The position numbers and the translations under genes are program-made. Of a stretch of DNA of 64,000 nucleotides, positions 33,518-45,488 are shown piece after piece; position 1 is the first letter of the stretch; the number at the start of each line of letters is the position of its first letter. The notes beneath the pieces were generated by a model, which was given only the letters and a program-made list of their open reading frames with translations, did no database searches and was not told the DNA's origin. Source of the DNA: Dioszegia crocea. Lineage: Eukaryota > Basidiomycota > Tremellomycetes > Tremellales > Bulleribasidiaceae. The stretch is from positions 62,001 through 126,000 of the forward strand of contig BCKK01000011.1 of assembly GCA_001600615.1 (NCBI GenBank), read 5' to 3'.

Positions 33518-36500
33518 ATGTCGCGCGGGCCATCACCGTCGCCTATGAACCACCACCAGTCCCCTTCGTCCGCTTCATATCCCCTCCCCCAGCCATCTTA
33601 CACGCATCAACCAAACGGTAGTGGCTCTCTCCATTTGTCGCCCTATGCTCCATCATCTGCCCAACCTCCCTACCCTCCAGCTCAAATGCAAAGCCATCAT
33701 CCGTCTATCCCTCCCCGGTCAGCTTTGCGCGTCAATACCGAATTTGGCGCAGGCCGGATCCGGTCCAATTCATCTGCACTCCCTGGTCCCCCTCGCCCCT
33801 CGGCTAGACCTGCAGACCTCGCACCAGTCTATGGCGGTATGAACCACCAATTCTCTCGAAGCTTGTCACATGCATCTCCACTATCGCCGGTGGTTACGTC
33901 ACACAGCACGAGCCCTGCAGAAGGGGCAAGGGATGGTCGTGATGTCTTCATGGCCGTCCGGAACCTTCGCAGTATGGCAAGTGATGATGATCCTGAGTCT
34001 CCCGTTGCTTCTGCGCAGGATATGGGCGGGCCGTCAAATCCATCTTTTGCCCATTCGCGTAGTGAAACCATCGGACAATTCTCCGACGCTCAGCATGCCG
34101 AGACGCTACTGGATGACGAAGATGGGGAAGAGGCGGATACACTGGGGAAGCTCAGAGCAGCGCTAGAGAAGTCCAGAGATGGTGGGAATACGCTCGACGT
34201 TAGCCGTAGAGGTCTTCAGCAGATTGGGCCATTGGCAGTGGAGATTTTTAGGAAGGGCGTGGGCAGTGAACATCGGGGTGTGTGGCGGTGAGTCATTTCC
34301 GGCTGACAACAGAGACATACTTTGTACATATCGCTAATCTATTAGGCTAGCGCTATCCTACAATTCTCTCCGAGATAACGGGATTGACTTTTCCTTCTCC
34401 CGGTTGGGCAGATTACGATATCTCAACCTGAAAGGAAACAGCTTTACTGTCTTTCCTCTTGCTGTAAGCTCATCGTTGCTCACTGGTCTGCGCACAAAGC
34501 TGATATAGACAGCTAACGGAGATGCCCGCACTCGAAATCCTAGACCTGTCCAAGAACCGTCTGAGCTGTTTCCCTGACCGCCCAGGCCGACTCGTCAACC
34601 TCAAAGTGCTCTCCTTGACAAATAACAAAATCGTCACTCTCCCTAGCTATCTCACCCAATTTGAAGCTCTGAAGGTATTCAAAGTAGATGGAAATCCTAT
34701 AGAGTGGCCGGTGAGTTCATACATGCTCAGTGGCATGGTAACAGCTGACCTCGCCAGCCCAAAGAGGTTCTGGGCGATCTCGTCACTGGAGAAACTATCC
34801 CTGGTACGCGGGAGAGAGAAGAAAGTGGGGGTCGGGAGTTGAAGAAGGAAGAAGATCTCCGGCCTTGGATTGAGAATATGAAGAGCTGGATGAGACAGCG
34901 AGAGGCTAATACCGATCGGATGTTACAGCGGAGTGGGGACGATTCGGGATATTCAGCTAGGTGAGTTATTCGGACCACTCTGTCTTTTCAGATGACATGA
35001 ATCTAGCTGACATCGTAGCGATCTCGATAGTGCCAAACCCAACTTTGCAGGCGATGCCTCCACTGCCGATACCGATTATTCCCCCGATTCACCTTCGTCC
35101 CGAGTCACATCCTCTCAGACTGTACGGCCATTCCGATATGAAAACTCTGTACGGTCTAACTCTCCGGCTCCTCCCATTGCGCCGGCTGTAGCTCTGGCTC
35201 CTGTTCGACCGGCCCGACCATCCCTCGGTACTCGAAGTAGCTCAAATACCGTATCGAGTGATAATCTCACTCGATCGGCATCCCCAGCCCGACCACCTCC
35301 ACTCCAAATGTCAAACCTTCACACTCGACAACGATCCTCCACTTCCCCACCCACATCTGCAATATCCACATCCGCAATATCCATATCTTCCTCCCTATCC
35401 CATTCCTGGAAATCATCCTCCAATCTCCCGCTTCCTCCTCCGCCGCCTATACCCGGTATCATTGGGCATAATCGCGGAGCGAGCGATACAGCCACTCACC
35501 GACTCAGTGCTAGTCTTAATAGCAAGAAATCTCTGCCGGATCTCCGACAGAGCCACGCCAAGATCATTCAAGAGCGCAGAGAGGGCGGACAGGAGGTGGT
35601 TGAGATCCGATCTTTCGCTCTGGGTATCAATACTCCTCCTGGCGCCACATTCAATGCTCCCTCTCCCTCCCCACTCGCGTCGAAATCACCCACATCATCT
35701 GCTTTCCTCTCTGACCAAGAGAAGACAAGGGCGTTGAACCGGAAAGGATCGTCAGATATGCTCAGGCGATTCAAGAGCAGTATGGCGCCTGATTCGCCGG
35801 TGGGCCTAAGCATGGGCGATAAGCGCAACAGCACGGAAGGTCCGCTTGTCGATGATTCTCGGAACTCGTACTTCCGTCGATTATCCACACTGCCCGTATC
35901 GAGCATATCTAAGGCGATCCCCTCATCACTCCTCCGGTGCATTGATGCCATCCGCGGCATCCTATTCGCCCTCTCTCAACTCCATTCGGCTCTGCGTCAA
36001 TACCTCGTTTTTGCGGTATCGGATCGGGTCGCCAACCTCTTTTCAAAAGTCATGGATCCAGCCAGTGGGCGGATATCAGCCTTGATAAACGCTCTCGATC
36101 GATTCGATTCCATGTCCCGTCGAGGGACACCGCCAGTCTCTGCCATTCGGGGTGTAATGGAGGCTACCAGAGACAGTATTGTGACTTTTGCCAAAGTCGT
36201 TGCTGTACTCCGCCTCCAAATGCCCGCTGTCAAGGGCACGGACGTTCGATATACCCGAACACTCCTGTTGATGATATACGGCTCAATGGCCGAGGTGTCG
36301 TATTCATGGACAGCCATCGCCCCTCTCATTGGAGAAATCAAGGCGATGTTATCGGACGATGGGCAGGGAATGGCAATGCGCGCCATGATGGGATTAGGAG
36401 GAACGAAGATGGTTGCGTCTGCGAGTTTCCTGGGACGGACCCCTATTTCGCCTATTCCAGAAAGGGGAGAATCGGGTTCTCCACCTAGTGTCTCTCGGTC

Positions 36501-38103
36501 CGAGCGGACTGAGAAGGCTTTGGGGACTTCTCCGCTACATCAATCCGTATCGGCTGTCGATCCCTCTCTGTCCCCCACGCCATCGTCAGTCGTAGGTGGA
36601 GTCATGGTCGGTCGGGGAGGTGGAGCGATCGCAGCGAGGAACAGGCGGCAAGCGGGAAGCTTTTCGACGCAGGATGTTCAGAGGGGGATGAAGATGGGTG
36701 GGAGTGCTTCGCCCGTGGCGGACACGCACGGTGGTGGCGGATGGGGACGACACAAGTCTTCAGGATCGGGCAATAGCCTGCTTCCGAGGACGGAAGAGAG
36801 TGATGCGGAGGATGAAGAAGCTCGAATGCTTAGTGCATTAGAGGATGAAGAGTTGGATACTATGCTCCCAAACCCTCCCTTCGCACTTCGGGCAGGCGTC
36901 TCGAATAGCTCGACATCGACGACAAAATCCGTTCCACAAACTCCCCCGGATCACTCTGCACCCCTCCAGCCGGTCGCTATGGTACCTACCACCTCCCAGT
37001 CCTCGAGGAGGGGCCACCATGGCCCGTCCTCATCCTCCGGCTCTAGCCATGCGCTGCAGTATCCCAGCGGCCACGGGGCGGGGTACGGGATCCCTCGGAA
37101 ATTATCCGTCGATGTCCGCCCGCCGACCCCTGCGTCCGCTGTGCCAGTCGACGAAGACCTCCTAGACGTCATTGAATCCGCAACGGACGTAGCCTTCACA
37201 GCGTGGTTACGCCTCGCGGAGGACATTGGCGCTTCATCCCCACCTACAGCCAAGGGACATAATAAATCCCCTTCACAATCCAGTTTATCCAGCGGTCCCT
37301 ATAGCGCCAATGACTCACGACGACCACCTACCATCTCCCCTAAACACTATTCGGAACTTCTCGACCTCTTATCATCCTCCGAACAAATCACATCCACACT
37401 GCGTGAATGTTTAATGGGCATTCGAGCCAATCCCTCTTCATCCCAATACTCCCATTTACAAAATCATGCTCAATCATTCGTCAAGACAGTCGTCAAGGTT
37501 ACAGAGCTGGTTATGAATATTTCAGCCACGCATACTTTCCCATCGGGGGTGAAAAGCTGCTGTGCCCGCCTTGTACAGTTTACGAGGGAGTTTGCGATTT
37601 TGTTTTCAGTCTCGAATATGCGGCCGGGGACAAGTACGTCTGTGCGCAGTTTGTCAACTGTAGCGGGTGGAGGACCCATGTCGGCCAGATCGACAAGCCC
37701 GATGCCCTTCTCAGGACGGTCGACCACTGGGTCAGGCGGGTCAGGGTGGGGAGGTGGAATGGGATCAAGGTCAGGTTCAGCCTCAGGTTTCGCCCCCCTT
37801 TCAGCGAGGTCGGGCGGGATGGGCTATAACCATCGAGACACGGGTGGGACGAGAGGGTATACGAATGGGGCGGAAAGCAGTAATGAGGATCTACTTGTGC
37901 CTCACTCGGCAATCACGCCGGGGTCGGGGGGTTGGAATGGACTGGCCACGCAGGGTCAGAGTCAGGGTTCAGGACAGGGGTATGGTATGGGGATGAATGG
38001 ACCGCCGAGTGCGGGGTTGAGGGGTTTGCAATTGCCTAGTCGGCAGGCGGCGCTGGCTAAGCGGAGAGCGGGAGCCGGGGCGGGGTCAGTTCCGGTGAGG
38101 TAG
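33518..38103 (+). CDS. SOG2: Leucine-rich-repeat RAM-pathway protein Sog2
   Basis: Partner of the Kic1/Cbk1 kinases in the RAM network, which controls polarised growth and cell separation. Five exons give about 1,450 residues from the ATG at 33518. Exon 1 is disordered (Pro/Ser/His-rich) and ends at the first LRR-like segment (NTLDVSRRGLQQIG). Exons 2-4 give a short LRR array: LRYLNLKGNSFTVFP, LEILDLSKNRLSCFP, LKVLSLTNNKIVTLP and LKVFKVDGNPIEWP. The large exon 5 holds the Sog2 domain (IDAIRGILFALSQLHSALRQ, VIESATDVAFTAWLRLAED, LRECLMGIRANPSSSQ, LVQFTREFAILFSVSNM) between long Ser/Gly-rich spacers. It ends AKRRAGAGAGSVPVR. The LRR plus Sog2 order matches the family. In Cryptococcus RAM mutants are pseudohyphal, which is knowledge from relatives. 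Confidence 0.9.
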
Positions 38104-38385
38104 GAGTGCCAAGGGGAAGGGGGATGAGCTTTGTTAGAGGTATAATTTTACGACACGATCTTGGTATGGGATGTATGTAGCATAATTTGGTACGGGAATT
38201 ATGAGGTCTTGAGCTACGTACGATGTGTGCTCCATTTACCCCAACTGGACCGCCTGGCAGCCTGAAGCTTCTGAAACGACGCACGGACCTCACTTTTGGC
38301 GCAGCAAAATTCCAGAGGATCCAAAGCAGCCAAGAGCTCTGTTGCTTCCTTACTCATCACCCCATTCTTGACTATATCGCCCAGT

Positions 38386-40168
38386 ATGACTGTCTGTACT
38401 GGCTGCCACGAGAAAGAGGCCTCGCGCCTTGAATGTCCTAATTGCAAAAAGTAAGCTGGCAGGATCTTGACTTAAGAGCAAGCGAGTCGAAGCTTACAAA
38501 GGGCAGGATAGGGATTCCGGGTTCATTCTTCTGCGACCAGGACTGCTTCAAGCGATCATGTAAGCGTTCTTATGCCTCATATTGTGCGAATAGGCGCACA
38601 AAGGGAATCCAGCTGATAGAGACAGGGGGTCAACATAAGATCATCCATGATATTGCGCAAATGGCCGCTCGGGCTGAAACTGAGAGTGCGTCCGGGTCCA
38701 TGACTGGGTCGACCAAGCGGCTGAATGAGGGGGGGAGGAAGACGCTAATGAAGCGCAGAGAACTCATCCATCCCTGCCAATATGCGGAACTACAAGTTCA
38801 CCGGACCACTTCGACCACATTACCCCTTGAGTGCCAAAAGGGAGGTTCCGGCGCATATCGCTCGACCAGATTATGCGGATCACCGTAAGCTCTTGAAGTC
38901 TCGAGCGTTTTCGATAATCGGACAATAGCTCACTTTGTAGCTCAGGGTGTGTCTCCAATTGAACAAGCTCGCGAACGGTCTGTGAAGACTTTGAACGCTG
39001 AGGAGATTGAGGGTATGCGGAAAGTCTGTCGCGTGAGTTCTTGTGTTCCTTGCCCCGAATCAGGGTCTGGTTCGGCTGGACTATGACTCATACTGTACAG
39101 TTATCACGAGAAGTGTTGGATGTCATTGCATCCCATGTCCGACCCGGTATCACGACGGATGAGCTCGACCGGATATGTCACGAGGAGTGCATCAAGCGGG
39201 ATGCGTACCCTTCCCCATTGAACTACGGGACGTTTCCCAAGAGTGTGTGTACGAGTGTGAATGAGGTCATCTGCCATGTGAGTTTTGTGGTATCTGATTT
39301 TTGGTCAGGCTTCTAACTTACGGTTAGGGTATCCCAGATCAGCGAGAACTTGTTGAGGGGGATATCATCAATCTCGACGTATCATTATGTGAGTCAAGTG
39401 GCCCTCTACTCTCAGCTGCTTCCGACGAGCTCTCCATGTCAAGTAGTTAAGCTGATTCCTCAGTCCACGGTGGCTTCCACGGAGATCTCAACGCCACCTA
39501 CCCCGTCGGCAAAGTCGACGAGGAATCCCTAGACCTGATGGCCACAACGAAGAAGTCAATGGAGGACGCCATTGCAATCTGCAAACCTGGAGTTGCGTAT
39601 CGCGAACTCGGTAACAAGATTGAAGAAGTCGTCAAGCCCAAGGGATACAGTATTGTTCGAAGATATACTGGCCACGGTATCCATTACATGGTGAGTTTAC
39701 GAATAGTTATGCGTGATAAGAGATCATCGGCTCATCCTGTAGTTCCATTGTCAACCCAATGTGGTGCATTACGGTAACTCGAAAATGCCAGGACGGATGG
39801 AAGCGGGTCAAATCTTCACGATTGAGCCCATGATCAACCTTGGAACGGCAAATCTGGATCATTGGAAAGATGACTGGACGGCGGTCACGATGGATGGAAG
39901 GAGATCGGCTCAATTCGAAGAGACCATTCTGTGAGCTTGTTAGATAGTGACATTGTAATCTCTCCAGATCAAAGCTGATATCCTTAGCATCACGGAGACA
40001 GGATGCGAGATCCTCACCCGTCCACCACCCGCATCGTCCGCGTCTAAAAAGAAGAAGAAGAAGAAGTCCAAGGCTGCCGCTGCGGCCGGTACGGGTGAGG
40101 CGGACGACGATGAGGACGGGCCGTCAGGAGCGGCTGAACCAATAGCGGAAGCGGTGAATGGCGCTTGA
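38386..40168 (+). CDS. MAP1: Methionine aminopeptidase 1
   Basis: Removes the initiator methionine from nascent cytosolic proteins. The ATG at 38386 starts the N-terminal zinc-finger region ([17 protein letters not shown], then [12 protein letters not shown]...HK). Then come [15 protein letters not shown] and the catalytic domain: [21 protein letters not shown], the metal site [34 protein letters not shown] and QFEETILITETG. These give the expected His, two Asp, His and two Glu metal ligands. Exon joining needs a GTGCGT donor near 38691 and about nine exons overall. The C-terminus, after PPPASSAS, is a run of eight or so lysines and an alanine/acidic tail. That tail is unusual, because MAP1 normally ends soon after the catalytic domain. 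Convergent with BOL3, 107 bases apart. Confidence 0.95.
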
Positions 40169-40275
40169 CCAGTACAAGTAAATGGACAGTAAGACCATCT
40201 GTGAAGAAGATAGACAAGTCATATTGGTAGAGTCTAGTTTTGGTATATGTCATATGTCCTGCATTGGTTTTGAGA

Positions 40276-40758
40276 TTATGATTCTTCTGGTATCGTCTTC
40301 AACTGAGATGTGTCAGCTTCGTCTCCTTCAGGCAGCGGGGATGAGTCGTAAACGGACCTGCAAGCCATGTATCCCCTTGATGTCCTCCTTTAAACACTCA
40401 TTCACCAACTTGTGCTGCTTAATAGTCGATAACCCCTTGAACACCGGACTTGATATTTCAATCGCATAGAAACTCCCACATCCACCTGATTGATTAGCTT
40501 TTTCACATATAAGAAAGTAATGATCAGCTAACCTGAAACATCCTGGACTTCCAATCTCTTCCCAGGGAACTTCGCCGCTAGCTTTGCATATATGCCTTCT
40601 TCACCTGCATCGCGCTTTGGAGTGGAGGCGGAGGGATCGGTGCTGAGGAATCGAGCGGAGAGGGCGTTTGAGCTGCGGAAAACGGGTAGAGCTGCCCGAG
40701 AGACGATGGGCAGAACCGGAAGGAGACGGGAGCTGGATGCTATACGAGTGAATGACAT
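40276..40758 (-). CDS. BOL3: BolA-like protein, mitochondrial
   Basis: BolA-family factor that cooperates with monothiol glutaredoxin and Nfu1 in passing 4Fe-4S clusters to mitochondrial client proteins. Three exons, about 125 residues. The ATG at 40758 begins an Arg/Ser/Ala-rich targeting sequence ([16 protein letters not shown] ... ARFLS). The BolA domain follows: [39 protein letters not shown] and [21 protein letters not shown], including the conserved Cys and His used in cluster binding. The last intron has a rare GTCCGT donor; the short last exon gives LKTIPEES with its stop at 40276-40278. The call as Bol3 rather than Bol1 rests on the targeting peptide and the [10 protein letters not shown] segment. 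Confidence 0.88.
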
Positions 40759-41083
40759 GCTGGGCTTGATGTACAGAGGATGTACTAGATGTATGTGGTG
40801 GAGAGAGTCAGTGGCCAGCTTGGTGGCCAGTTGGGTGGTCGGAAATCGTCATGACTCATGTCACACTTTCCCACGGTGTAGCGTGACATGTTTACGCTGT
40901 GACCTAGGTGTGACGCGTAGCCGAGGACCGAGCACCCCAGGGGTATGTTGTTGTTGCACACTATCCATTTTGCCTCTCATACACCTACAGAGCCATCCAG
41001 TCGACCGTTGAGCGGCCAGTCTGAACGTATAGCTGGCATCTGTACGGTCAACCTCACGAAATCGAAGATCAAATCGAGACGAT
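40759..41083. promoter_or_regulatory. Divergent promoter region, BOL3 and APL2
   Basis: The two starts face away across 325 bases. A cluster of GTGAC words occurs at about 40,880-40,915, one running into GACGCGT (an MCB-like ACGCGT core). No function is shown. Confidence 0.4.
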
Positions 41084-43889
41084 ATGGCGGACGCAAAGCT
41101 CTTTAGTAAATCCCCGTTCTCTGGTCTTCGGGTTCACCGTGGAGGATCCTTGCAGCCATATGATGGTCGACGACGTCCTCTCGCAGAGCTTCAGCTGTGA
41201 TCAAGCACGACTGGAGCATCTCGGTGCGATGAGGCAGAGCGAAGACTCCACAAGCAGGCAAGGCTGACGATCACAGCCCGGGGGAAAGCCCAAGAGCTTC
41301 GCGATGAGCTTCGAGCTTCAGGGGACCGAAGGGATAAGGGGTTCGTGCGTAAGAAGACGGCGTTGAAGAAGGTCGTAGCGAATATGACGATGGGAAATGA
41401 CAGTGAGCTAGCTAGCCTGGTCTCCCGACAGAATCGTCAGGACGTATAGCTGACTCACCCAGTGTCTGCTCTGTTTCCCGATATCGTACAATGCCTAGCT
41501 ATACAGGTTCTTGAGATCAAGAAAAGTACGCTAATGTGATCGCTACCCAAGTTGCCTGGTCTATAGCTTACGAAATAGTGGTATACCTTTATCTTGTCAA
41601 TTACGGCCGGTCCCGCCCTGAAGAAGTCACTGGCGCGATATCAGGCTTCTTGACGGACTGTAATGACCGGAATCCACTCATCCGGGGTCTGGCAATCCGG
41701 ACTATGTCTTCGATACCTCTCCCACCTATCATTCAGGCACTGGTCGACCCGCTCAGACATGGTCTGGAGGATCAGGATCCATATGTCCGTAAGACATCGG
41801 CTTTGGCGTGAGTTCAGCTGCTCGGCTAGCAATCGTCATCGCGAAGTCTGGCACAAGAGCTCATTCTGATAGTGTTGCCAAACTCTATGCGTCAGAGTTC
41901 GGCAAGAGGATCATCGACAAAGAAGGCTTTGTGGCTATGCTGAGGTGAGCTAGGATGTAACGATTGGACCGGTGGGAACCCCAGCTGACATATAGGGACT
42001 TGCTGGCCGACCAGAATCCTACAGTAGTCGCCAATGCCGTGGCCTCCCTCGTGGAGATATCAGAAAGAAGCACGGATATCTCTCTCCGGCTGAATGCAAC
42101 CGTCGCCGGGAAGCTCGTGGCAGCTCTCGGAGAATGCTCAGAGTGAGTTGGCGTGTCCCCGTTCTCACGAGTCACTTAGCTTATACCGCAGATGGGGCCA
42201 GATCTACATTCTCGACTCCCTCTTATCTTTCGTTCCACAATCGCATATGGACGCCGAGACCCTCGCCGAGCGCATATCGGTCCGACTCCAACATGCCAAT
42301 TCGGCTGTTGTGTTGACGACGATCAAAGTAATCATGTACTTGATGAACTACATGGAGGACGAGGTGTTGATTCGCGTCCTTGAGCGAAAGATGGGACCTC
42401 CTCTAGGTGAGCCAGCCCGATGGTAGAGATTGTTTCCGCTCAGCTGACCCCACAGTGACCCTCCTCTCCTCCGGCTCCGAAGTCCAATATGTCGGACTCC
42501 GCAACATCCTCCTCATCGTCCAACGCCGTCCCGCCGTCCTCCAAAATGAAGTCAAAGTCTTCTTCTGTAAATACAACGACCCAATCTACGTAAAGCTCGC
42601 CAAGCTCGAAATCATGTACCGCCTCACGCGCGAAGAAAACGTCTCTGAAGTCCTTGCCGAATTGAAAGAGTACGCATCAGAGGTCGACGTCGATTTTGTC
42701 CGCAAAGCCGTCCGATCAATAGGTCGACTGGCAATAAAGATTGCACCCGCCGCCGATCGATGTATCCAGGTACTCCTCGGGTTGATGGGAACCAAAATCA
42801 CCTATGTCGTCCAGGAAGCTATTGTGGTTATTAAAGATATCTTTAGGCGGTATCCTAATCAGTACGAAAGTATCATTGGGGTATTGTGTGAGAATCTTGA
42901 TGTGCTCGATGAACCCGAGGCTAAGGCGGCGATGATTTGGATTATTGGACAGTATGCCGATAGGATTGAGAACAGTGATGAGTTACTGGAGGACTTTTGC
43001 TTTACTTTTAAGGAAGAGGCAGCTGAGGTGAGTTAAGACAGGCCTATCGCGGTGCTGCCCTGTGAGCTCACTATCTAGGTTCAACTTGCGCTGTTAACAG
43101 CTACGGTCAAGCTGTTCATTCGCCGACCGACTGCTGCGCAAGAGCTGTTACCGAAAGTACTCAAGCTAGCTACGGAAGAAGCAGAGAATCCAGATTTGAG
43201 AGATAGAGTGAGTTTTCCTCATGGCCCTCAAGTCGTCTGAGGCCTGAAAGCTCATAATTGCAGGGTTTCATGTACTGGCGTCTCCTCACCTCGAACCCCG
43301 CCGCAGCGAGGGATATAGTCTTGTCTGAACGTCCAGTAATTTCGACCGAGACGGATCGGATGGATAAGGGGATGTTGGATCAGCTGCTACTGCACACCGG
43401 TACTCTGGGTAGTATATACCACAAGAACCCAAATGTAAGCTGCCCCCTCTAGTTCAGAGACTTTACAGTACGAATCTCGTGCACAAGCTGACTCATCAGA
43501 CATTCATCCGAACCGCCCGAGCCCGCTACCTCCCCGACTCCCCAGCTCTAAACTCCTCATCAAGACGACACCTCATAACCCCTTCTGGAGCCTCTGCCGC
43601 AGGCTCAACCCCCCTCCCTCGCCTGACAGTCAATACCGGCAACAACGCCTTATCTCCACCTGCGATCCCCATCCGATCGTCCAACTCTGATGGTGGTGGC
43701 TCGCCTTTACCTGCCAACTCCCCGCTATCCGGAGATTATCCTCGGAATGTGAATGAGGGTGCTGGTGGCGATGATTTGTACGCTGATTTGGCGGATTTGG
43801 ACTTTGGAGCGGCTGGAGGTGGAGGGAGAGGAGGGTATGAGACTGATGCGCCGAGACCGAGAGGTGGGGAGGAGGAGCTTTTGTTTTGA
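41084..43889 (+). CDS. APL2: AP-1 complex beta-adaptin
   Basis: Large subunit of a clathrin adaptor acting between trans-Golgi and endosomes. The first exon gives only MADAKLF and is followed by a comparatively long intron (about 170 bases, 41109-41277). The trunk then reads [82 protein letters not shown] and [17 protein letters not shown], all classic beta-adaptin HEAT motifs. Exons up to 43,450 complete the trunk ([48 protein letters not shown]). The rest is a disordered hinge ending in an acidic/aromatic patch ([13 protein letters not shown]) and EEELLF. No ear domain is present; the total is about 720 residues, like yeast Apl2. AP-2 beta is the alternative. Confidence 0.88.
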
Positions 43890-44319
43890 GGTGGATCGAG
43901 GACTATGTATGTGTTCTCGCTTCGCTCTGAGTTGCTGATATTCTTACATTATCGCATACTGCTCGTCGTTGAAAAGCAGGTGCAGCAGCATGCTCATCTG
44001 CTGCTAACTCTCGTCCGCCCGGACCCAGCTGCCAAAGGCCGTCGCTGACGTGCTATGTCGTCATGCTTGCTCCTGGCCTCACGCGCGTCACAGCCATTCA
44101 ACCTTTGAGCACGTCTCCGTAAGGGTGAAAGCCTCCTTTGAGTACGTTTCTGCCATGCGTTTTATGTCTCGCTGAACAGTGGTGGATAAGACTCACGCCC
44201 GCAACACGCAAGTTTGCCACTGCCCCCCCTTCCCCTCTTCGTACTTCCGATTATCAAGCTACATCCAGCCAATTACAGAACCACCGATTCACTCACCTGC
44301 CCAAGCACATCACTGCAGT
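43890..44319. other. Intergenic region after APL2
   Basis: This 430-base gap holds the APL2 3' region and the promoter of the hypothetical gene. A CACGCGTCA word sits near 44,083. Nothing else was recognised. Confidence 0.4.
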
Positions 44320-44847
44320 ATGACAACTCCGATGTCTGAGATCCCTGGGCCTGATCCCACTATCCGCCCAAAGGTCTTCGCGGTTCATCAATGGTTTCAG
44401 AGCAATGACGGGTGGACGCGACTGGACGAGCTGAGACTAGGGAAAGGTCTGAATCAGAAAGCCGCAACAGCGAAGATTGCCTCAGAGATCCCAGGCGCCG
44501 CGAAGAATACGGTGCTTACCTACGTCCAAGACATGCGGGCGAAGGCGGCCATCACTTCCGAGGAGGCTGAGAGCACGGGAGCAGGGAGTCAGAGCGGTAC
44601 CGGGGGACAATACTCCACATTCTCTGTCGACTCGCGGGCGCCGTCACAGCATCCCAATGAGGCGCGCTACAGCAGCTGGGCCCATGTGGTCGGTGGGATT
44701 CCCCAAGACGACACCAATAGCCGGGTGTTTGATCAGTGGGGAAACACAGTGATGTACACTTGCGACAACTGCAAGGCTCAGGTGGGAGACGCTGACCAGG
44801 ACGGGACATGCCCTGGGTCGTCGGAAGGCATGGCAGAACGACGTTGA
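44320..44847 (+). CDS. Hypothetical protein
   Basis: A frame of 175 residues from the ATG at 44320 (MTTPMSEIPGPDPTIRP), chosen because the upstream part of the open frame has poor protein character. The first 90 residues look folded and helical (KVFAVHQWFQSNDGWTRL, AATAKIASEIPGAAKNTV). The middle is Gly/Ser/Gln-rich. The end has WAHVVGGIPQDDTNSR and VFDQWGNTVMYTCDNC, a possible single CxxC. I recognise no family. An intron near the 3' end could change the last residues. Confidence 0.5.
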   Translation: MTTPMSEIPGPDPTIRPKVFAVHQWFQSNDGWTRLDELRLGKGLNQKAATAKIASEIPGAAKNTVLTYVQDMRAKAAITSEEAESTGAGSQSGTGGQYSTFSVDSRAPSQHPNEARYSSWAHVVGGIPQDDTNSRVFDQWGNTVMYTCDNCKAQVGDADQDGTCPGSSEGMAERR

Positions 44848-45488
44848 TGCTAGCTTCGATGGTGAGGAGAAACGGTTTTGTGCGAGCTTGTTCGGGCTCT
44901 AATAATGCGCTAGGAAGACGTGCGTGAGGACTAGAGCCTGTGGCAAAAGCTGACGATCCTGCAGCTGTGCAGTTTGGCGCGGGGACAAATGCGCATCATA
45001 TATCCTAGGTGTATATATAACAATGTGATCGCTTGACTTCGAGTGTCTTTCTGTTAAGTGCCTGAGCCGCCGATGATCAAGCTTCTTTATGAGGAACGGA
45101 ACCTAGCCTCGCAGCCCCCCCATGGTCCGACTAAACAACTCGTGTTCTGCATGTGCATGCCGAGTGACTATCACATGCCAGTCTCCAGACTCAGGTCGAG
45201 CAAAACCCCATTTTCCCAAATCTGTGAGTCCACGATGGCGACAGTCAATGACAAGGAGGGGTCTGCATGGACGATGTAGTACATGGCAGCAGCGGGTCTG
45301 TCAACGGGCATTCTGAATCCTTTCATTTCTTCCTCCTGTTGAACATCCCTTGCACAAGGCTGCTCATGAACCGGACTGCAGTCCTCTTCCTCGATGCACC
45401 GACTCACTACTTCCCTCGCCCACACCAGCGTGCTCAAACCTCAGCTTCCACAACGACCACAAGCTACCTATATCAGTATCCCGCCACG
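44848..45488. other. Intergenic region between two hypothetical genes
   Basis: This 641-base gap has a TATATATAA word near 45,012. The open frame of the next gene extends back to 45267 in the same frame, so part of the right side could be coding if translation starts earlier. No other feature was seen. Confidence 0.4.
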
